Origin: UBA1146 sp963854815
Lineage (GTDB): Bacteria; Planctomycetota; UBA8108; UBA1146
DNA: 10,391 nt
Direction of reading: 5' to 3'
NCBI GenBank assembly: GCA_963854815.1
Contig: CAWLAN010000096.1
Location: 1-10,391 of the forward strand
The notes under the pieces: generated by a model
Seen by the model: only the letters and a program-made list of their open reading frames with translations
What the model was told of the DNA's origin: nothing
The model's database searches: none
Part shown: positions 6,901-10,391 of the stretch, one piece after another
Layout of the letters: the number at the start of each line of letters is the position of its first letter
How positions within the stretch are numbered: the first letter of the stretch is position 1
Made by a program: the position numbers and the translations under genes

Positions 6901-8878
6901 TGTTCACATCGATGACACAGGTCTGATCTTCCACGATCGAACCAAGATCTGGAGGTTGCAACTCGAGGATGGCGTTGTCGCCTGGAGTCACCGGATCCGA
7001 TCCGATGATGATCTTGCTGGTCCGGAGATCCGTATCGAGCAATCGTGTGCGGATGAAGGGACCCTGATCACCGTCACCGAAGATGAACGAATCGTCGCCT
7101 TCGAGGCCAGAAGCGGCGAGGTACTGTGGAAACAACCTCGAAGGGGTGCTCTGCTCGATGACCCGGTGATCCGGGATGAACGACTGCTCATCGGGTATGC
7201 AATCCCTGACATGGTCGAACTGCGCTCGATGGAGGATGGTGAGATTCTCCAGCAACTAATACTGCAGGAGCCAGCAGCTTCTCTCGCTTCGGCTCCCGTG
7301 TTGGTCCCGGGGGGATTCATCGTGGCGCTCGAAGGCGGCAACGTGAGTCGGTACTCCGATGACGGAGAGACCCTGTGGACCACGGACCTCCCGCACATCA
7401 TCTCGCAAATGCACTTGTCACCCTCGGAAGATCAACTGGTCTGCGAGTTGTACTGGAGGGCGGATCGACCCACCCTGCTCGGCCTTGATATGAAGACGGG
7501 AAAGGTGGGCTGGCAACGCCACCTCTCCGAAGATCGTCGTCGAATCACGGCACTCCAGATCGATGCAGATGAACTACTGCTGGTGTGCGGCGATTTCCAG
7601 AAGCGGAGCATCCTGAAACTGAGATCGACACTCGGGCTGTCTCTACGGGAGATCCCGGAAGCTGAACTGGTATGGACGCACAAACTGGCTCCTGCCTATG
7701 ACTCGGTGAATCTCCAACCTCGTGGAGACTGGGTCGTGGTGGCCGATCGACTTCGGGGCGAGGTAACCATTCTCGATCGATCGACGGGTACCCCGCTCAC
7801 CTCACGCCAGGGAATCCTGGAAGTGACGAACCACATCAAACCGCTTGGCCGGCTCCACCATGCATCGGTGGTCGGCGATACGCTCTTCACCGTTTCATCC
7901 CGTGGTGCAGCAGGTTTCCGTTCTCAAACGGCACGTGAGCGAGAGATCACGGCGTGGGAATCTCTGCAGGAGTCAACCAACTGGAAAGATGAGGCCGTTC
8001 GATTGCTCGACTTGCAGGAGTCGCACAAGGCCATCGACTTGATCGAGCATACGATCCTCGATCTGGCTATCGATCCGCTGCAGCGAGCCACAGCCAGCTG
8101 GATGCTCGAAGGAGCAGCGCGACAACAAGCCCTGGAGGGACGAAAGGATCACCAGATTGCCAGGATGCAGGTCGCACCCATCATCGACGGATCGCTGGAT
8201 GAGCCGTGGAATGCTACCCGTGGCATCCCGCTGCAGAAGCCACGCTTCATCCGGGGACTACAAGGACCGGGCGAACCACGGATCCCCTGGCAAGACCGGG
8301 CCGACCTCTCCGGTCGGGTTTTCTTCGGCTGGTCTGAAGAAGGGCTGCATATTGCCGTGGACATCGATGACGATAACACCACCAGCCACGACCGAGACGC
8401 AAAGAGGTGGATCGGTGATTGCCTGGTGCTTGTTCTCGATACAAAAGGCGATGGAGGGGTTCGTCCACGTAGCGATGATCTGGTGTTGACCCTTGCCTTC
8501 GTACCTCCGCGGCCCCAGCCGGTTCCCGAAGAGGGAGAAACGAATGAGTCTGGAGAAGATCCTCCCCCCTTCAACGAGGAGGATGAAGATGAACCAGACG
8601 GGGAACACATCGTGGTTCGCAAAGCCGATGGAACGGGAGCAGTTTACGAGATGACAATCCCATGGGAGGGCATCGCTGAACAGAGAGGTGAAGATGATTT
8701 CGTACCCTGGCCAGGTATGCGTATGAGAATCGGCATCGCCGTCACCGACGACGATACAGGCAGCGGCGCCACCAAGTATCTCGGTCTCACTCCGGGGATG
8801 GTTCTGCACAGGGATCTCGACCGAATCTGGGAAGGATGCTGCCCCGATCTGATGCTTCCCGTCCGGTTGGATCGATGA
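3995..8878 (+). CDS. Giant exported protein: two PQQ/BamB-like beta-propellers, TPR-like helices, C-terminal CBM9-like domain
   Basis: A 1627-residue protein starting at GTG 3995. Residues 1-46 look like a signal peptide: a basic n-region (SRHFRS), a hydrophobic core (YVWLLGALLACASIPV) and probable cleavage after VRAA or VRA. LLAC ending at C33 is a poor lipobox, so lipidation is possible but not favoured. Residues about 47-230 are mostly helical. Residues about 240-620 hold a first propeller with blades of PQQ/BamB type, such as IEALDGSTGQRLWQVDL and VITLRTSDGAVEWMQDL. Residues about 620-900 are helical, with a TPR-like pair at about 783-845. Residues about 900-1320 hold a second propeller, for example AQLLDSHDGVLLWRTDL, IVAFEARSGEVLWKQP and LLGLDMKTGKVGWQRHL. 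After a helical linker, about 1387-1626 resembles a CBM9-like/DOMON-type domain: IDGSLDEPWNAT, LHIAVDIDDDN, WIGDCLVLVLDT and YEMTIPWEGI, interrupted by an acidic Pro/Glu/Asp-rich insert at about 1508-1540. No catalytic motif was recognised; a binding or scaffold role outside the cytoplasm is inferred. Its last codons overlap the lipoprotein start. Confidence 0.9.
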   Translation: MPQSDSNSRHFRSISSLLPHSMYVWLLGALLACASIPVTIDQVRAADGVWIPASSNELTPLVRRIEESLETGVEAQILDSLAALAERLVDGDPGGTTPVGGGLHVGAGVYLRATVARLQAPLRDRVIDEIRLRTLPRIPETPVPGLDARADRRRTCLLMDLPLGAVPASLARSLAESALERGDLHSWQRSLELRWIENPGLESSSIATTAEGPPIVEDEVLIPIDCEAGVGESDRFEAPWQFAQGRVGAVSDDSRVWIQFPGEIRAIDLASAEEIWRRVLPQQHRDLLPRTILRPVRRGSMIIASLTDRIEALDGSTGQRLWQVDLDAILGPEEKPQAIRALSSPCKVPGGIVVVAVASEGDRVEAFASHIDERGRILWVRHLGETTGSTWLALQASPATPVAGTGRIHWSSGRGSVITLRTSDGAVEWMQDLNSPSSFGLRNHLMQNPPSGQLLRRSGWRLFALPPGAPGISILDARDGQILGTIPTLSARRWCLSSTGDSLVVIEGSELACWSCGGDESPRFLWRSAVPAPLSGEIADVIAAAGGGWWVSSGDAIISYSPDGVLQSVQGIGACSREMEPLDGAILTRSGLDVQILVPSRTQGDDVWNSVIPGRLDPLMKLDLSGNTLRQKALRRTVELQLERSDLVFSETERIFLETTLIRAQSDPADRISLGWQRAVHSLRIGALQCATLICTLMLSESPRPLANTLVESRNKSWVPAEVAFTHLLLELDRAAGGQQRVAQREVRAVAESRELADFSAPVRWRALARMRPGCASGRNARLEAAEGYYRIGDLNRCLHQINLLIVREPDSDEAVIGKLRRCEVLREQGRLRQAIDQIEQLSRSDGDRLMTRTIDGIERTVTLGDRLQELRNEITKLPDVRRNHPGLPLHRVWSGRLELGQTRSSEIWPLSDNENFEDDSRVLILTSESAQLLDSHDGVLLWRTDLNRDPIEIRGSIILSRRDLPSAPVHIDDTGLIFHDRTKIWRLQLEDGVVAWSHRIRSDDDLAGPEIRIEQSCADEGTLITVTEDERIVAFEARSGEVLWKQPRRGALLDDPVIRDERLLIGYAIPDMVELRSMEDGEILQQLILQEPAASLASAPVLVPGGFIVALEGGNVSRYSDDGETLWTTDLPHIISQMHLSPSEDQLVCELYWRADRPTLLGLDMKTGKVGWQRHLSEDRRRITALQIDADELLLVCGDFQKRSILKLRSTLGLSLREIPEAELVWTHKLAPAYDSVNLQPRGDWVVVADRLRGEVTILDRSTGTPLTSRQGILEVTNHIKPLGRLHHASVVGDTLFTVSSRGAAGFRSQTAREREITAWESLQESTNWKDEAVRLLDLQESHKAIDLIEHTILDLAIDPLQRATASWMLEGAARQQALEGRKDHQIARMQVAPIIDGSLDEPWNATRGIPLQKPRFIRGLQGPGEPRIPWQDRADLSGRVFFGWSEEGLHIAVDIDDDNTTSHDRDAKRWIGDCLVLVLDTKGDGGVRPRSDDLVLTLAFVPPRPQPVPEEGETNESGEDPPPFNEEDEDEPDGEHIVVRKADGTGAVYEMTIPWEGIAEQRGEDDFVPWPGMRMRIGIAVTDDDTGSGATKYLGLTPGMVLHRDLDRIWEGCCPDLMLPVRLDR

Positions 8879-10188
8879 GGATCTTGCTGGCGACCATCTT
8901 TTTCAGTGTCCTGGTCTCAGGATGCACAACCCCCGTCGATGCCGATCGAGGTGTTGCTCCATTCTACATCGAACGCAGCGAGCAACTTGCTGGCGGAATC
9001 GTGCGGGAATCGGAACATTTCTGGCCCTTCTTCTCTCACAGCAAGACGCCCAATAGCGAAGAAATACGGGTGCTCTACCCCTTCTTTCGCGACCGGGTCG
9101 AGGAGCGGGTCCGGGAGACCTGGATCATCCCCCTCTACCACCGGATGGCCTACACCCATGTCGATGGGAGCGAGGATATCGACGGCTTCTTGCTGCCCTT
9201 TTTCCTGTGGGGATTCGACGATGAAGAAGGGAACTACTTCGCATTTGCCCCGCTCGGTGGAACCATCAAGGGGATCCTGGGAAAGGATCGGATCGACTTC
9301 GTCCTGTTCCCACTGTGGGCACGACTGCGCGACAGAGACCAGGTCTCCACCTACTGGCTGTTTCCTTTCGTCGAAATCGAGGAAGGTCCTCTTCGTCAGG
9401 GACTGCGCGTCTTTCCCTTTTATTCCCGCAGTCGGGGTTTCACCAGCGATGGAAAATTGCGTGACGAATCCACCTACATCCTGTGGCCCTTCTGGCACCA
9501 AACGAGAACTCAACTCGATACGGACAATCCAACCATCTCCAGGTGGCTGTGGCCCTTCTATGGCAAGATCGAATCGAAATCTCGAATCGCAAGAACGATC
9601 CTCTACCCGCTATGGACCGAAGAACATGATTCTCGGAGCGAGACATCGAGTTGGTCACTGCTGCCCTGGACCATCGGGAAACGGCAGGGGGAATGGACTC
9701 GTCTCGAGTTCTACCCCATCTGGGGAAGACATGATCGACCCGGTCTCAGCAGTGGCTTCTTCCTGTGGCCCATCTGGCAGTGGGAAGATCAGCAGGCGGC
9801 GGGTCGGCGGCGAGAAGTACGGCGTCTCTTTCCTATCTGGCGCAGCATCACCGATGAGGATCCCGAGCGAGGCAAGAGATCGAATTATCTGCTGTGGCCG
9901 CTGGCACGCTGGGAGACCGATGCCAGCGGACGCAAGACAGGATCTGCCCCGGCGATCCTCCCCTTCGATGACCAGGACGGGATCTCCTGGTCTCATTCGC
10001 GCGCCTGGCAAATCCTTCGATGGCGCCAGGAGCAAGACTACTGGGGTCTGGAACTTCTCTGGGGGCTCTTGACCGCCGAAAGCGGCACCGAACAAGGTGG
10101 TTTCTCGGTCCTGGGTGGACTTCTCTCACGAGAGAGAGGCGTCCGACAGGATGACTCTCGCTGGCGTCTCCTGTACATTTCTCTCTGA
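8875..10188 (+). CDS. Lipoprotein with 17 aromatic-proline repeats, family not recognised
   Basis: A 437-residue protein. The ATG at 8875 overlaps the upstream stop (ATGA, 8875-8878), and translation is probably coupled because no strong Shine-Dalgarno precedes it. An upstream in-frame start would put a Pro- and Asp-containing segment before the signal peptide and is less likely. Residues 1-17 form a lipoprotein signal: MR, a hydrophobic core, then VSGC with lipidated C17, followed by TT, which does not suggest inner-membrane retention. From about residue 48 to 366 a short motif recurs 17 times, roughly hydrophobic-hydrophobic-[L/F/Y/W]-P-[F/L/I]-[W/F/Y], for example LYPFF, ILWPFW, WLWPFY, ILYPLW, FYPIW and FLWPIW. 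Between motifs the sequence is charged. The pattern suggests a repeated strand-turn unit, such as a beta-solenoid, propeller or membrane-associated beta-sheet. The C-terminal 70 residues lack the motif. No enzyme motif was seen. It may work with the exported protein encoded just upstream. Confidence 0.88.
   Translation: MRILLATIFFSVLVSGCTTPVDADRGVAPFYIERSEQLAGGIVRESEHFWPFFSHSKTPNSEEIRVLYPFFRDRVEERVRETWIIPLYHRMAYTHVDGSEDIDGFLLPFFLWGFDDEEGNYFAFAPLGGTIKGILGKDRIDFVLFPLWARLRDRDQVSTYWLFPFVEIEEGPLRQGLRVFPFYSRSRGFTSDGKLRDESTYILWPFWHQTRTQLDTDNPTISRWLWPFYGKIESKSRIARTILYPLWTEEHDSRSETSSWSLLPWTIGKRQGEWTRLEFYPIWGRHDRPGLSSGFFLWPIWQWEDQQAAGRRREVRRLFPIWRSITDEDPERGKRSNYLLWPLARWETDASGRKTGSAPAILPFDDQDGISWSHSRAWQILRWRQEQDYWGLELLWGLLTAESGTEQGGFSVLGGLLSRERGVRQDDSRWRLLYISL
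9016..9972 (+). repeat. Coding repeat region: 17 degenerate aromatic-proline units
   Basis: Within the lipoprotein the central prolines fall at residues 51, 69, 86, 108, 126, 146, 164, 181, 205, 227, 245, 264, 281, 299, 320, 342 and 363. Successive gaps range from 17 to 24 residues, most often 17-18 or 21-22. The repeat shows only at the protein level; I see no long DNA-level direct repeats, so the array is old and diverged rather than recently expanded. Confidence 0.85.
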
Positions 10189-10195
10189 GGAGATC

Positions 10196-10215
10196 ACCTC
10201 CCGTCTCGCGGAGGT
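10196..10215 (+). terminator. Hairpin just after the lipoprotein stop, no T-tract
   Basis: ACCTCC (10196-10201) pairs with GGAGGT (10210-10215) around an 8-nt loop. GATC at 10192-10195 and 10221-10224 could extend it beyond a bulge. There is no run of T after it, so if it ends transcription it does not do so as a classical intrinsic terminator. It could also be an mRNA-stabilising or chance structure. Confidence 0.25.
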
Positions 10216-10245
10216 AAGCTGATCGCAGATCTTGCAGCTGGGGAA

Positions 10246-10261
10246 CGGCCGACCACGGCCG
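10246..10261 (+). promoter_or_regulatory. GC-rich hairpin in the leader of the last gene
   Basis: CGGCCG (10246-10251) and CGGCCG (10256-10261) pair perfectly around an ACCA loop, a 6-bp all-GC stem. It ends 7 nt before the probable ribosome binding site (GGAG, 10269-10272) of the gene starting at 10277. It may influence translation of that gene or stall transcription; no T-tract follows. Confidence 0.3.
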
Positions 10262-10276
10262 CGGGGATGGAGCAGG

Positions 10277-10391
10277 ATGAGAAGTTTGGTCGAGAAACTG
10301 GGAGTGTTCATCGGTCGCTACATCGCTCCCCTCTTGTCTTTCCTTCGTCGTAGCGCTGATTCCACCGGATTTGGTCTGGTCCTCCTCGTCC
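10277..10391 (+). CDS. Start of an unidentified gene, probably a membrane protein (3' end outside window)
   Basis: An open frame runs from ATG 10277 to the window end, 38 full codons without a stop. GGAG at 10269-10272 lies 4 nt upstream. The alternative ATG at 10267 closes after 28 codons. The peptide has a basic start (MRSLVEK), a hydrophobic amphipathic stretch (LGVFIGRYIAPLLSFL), an RR pair, and a second hydrophobic stretch at the edge (GFGLVLLV). This would suit the N-terminus of an inner-membrane protein. MlaE-type lipid-transport permeases have a loosely similar amphipathic N-terminus, but 38 residues cannot establish that. The gap of 88 nt with two hairpins leaves it open whether this gene belongs to the upstream operon. 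Confidence 0.55.
   Translation, partial: MRSLVEKLGVFIGRYIAPLLSFLRRSADSTGFGLVLLV

Noticed and set aside
8258..8809. Antisense open frame of 183 codons opposite the CBM9-like region
   Set aside because: It lies fully within a supported gene and has no recognised motif or convincing ribosome binding site; GC-rich codon use leaves the reverse frame open.
3995..8878. The giant protein as a PQQ-dependent alcohol or glucose dehydrogenase
   Set aside because: The blades are of the general PQQ/BamB-like type, but I see no quinoprotein active-site features such as a vicinal Cys pair or a cytochrome CxxCH. The repeats alone do not show cofactor binding.
8917..9513. Antisense open frame of 198 codons opposite the lipoprotein gene
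   Set aside because: No motif or start signal; the sense strand is strongly supported by the repeat pattern.
8906..10072. A 388-codon open frame on the + strand in a second frame inside the lipoprotein gene
   Set aside because: Its translation is Ser/Arg/Gly/Pro-rich with no fold or motif, while the overlapping frame has a lipobox and 17 ordered repeats. The openness is explained by the base composition of the real gene.
1..10391. Mobile elements, CRISPR arrays, tRNA or rRNA genes
   Set aside because: No terminal inverted repeats with a transposase, no regularly spaced identical repeats and no recognisable RNA gene were seen; nearly all of the window is occupied by the listed coding genes.

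Overview
The window is a bacterial segment with every convincing gene on the + strand, little intergenic space and moderately high GC. No mobile element, tRNA, rRNA or CRISPR array was seen. The gene set (etfBA, an FHA-GAF histidine kinase, a very large secreted protein with two PQQ/BamB-like beta-propellers and a C-terminal CBM9-like domain, and an aromatic-repeat lipoprotein) best fits a diderm environmental bacterium. Planctomycetota or a neighbouring lineage is my first guess. That rests on the style of the giant propeller protein and is an inference, not a proof.

Layout: (1) 1-240, the 3' end of etfB, followed after 21 nt by a complete etfA (262-1221). Together they encode the electron transfer flavoprotein that collects electrons from acyl-CoA and related dehydrogenases. 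(2) 1222-1354, a 133-nt gap with a weak terminator-like hairpin and a second, larger hairpin touching the next Shine-Dalgarno. (3) 1355-3022 and 3019-3933, a two-component pair joined by an ATGA overlap: an FHA-GAF-HisKA-HATPase sensor kinase and a receiver-coiled coil-GAF-like response regulator with no DNA-binding domain. (4) After a 61-nt gap, 3995-8878, a 1627-residue exported protein, and 8875-10188, a 437-residue lipoprotein, again joined by ATGA. (5) 10189-10276, a short gap with two hairpins, then the first 38 codons of another gene (10277-10391), probably a membrane protein.

The most interesting part is 1355-10188. Four genes in two translationally coupled pairs may form one transcription unit: a cytoplasmic phospho-signalling module followed by an exported propeller/CBM9-like protein and an outer-membrane-type lipoprotein. 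The lipoprotein carries 17 copies of a short aromatic-proline motif about every 17-24 residues, and I recognise no named family for it. A functional link between the signalling pair and the envelope pair is suggested only by gene order.

Start codons were moved from the longest possible ORF where the sequence argued for it. The kinase starts at TTG 1355, the regulator at ATG 3019, the giant protein at GTG 3995 and the lipoprotein at ATG 8875.
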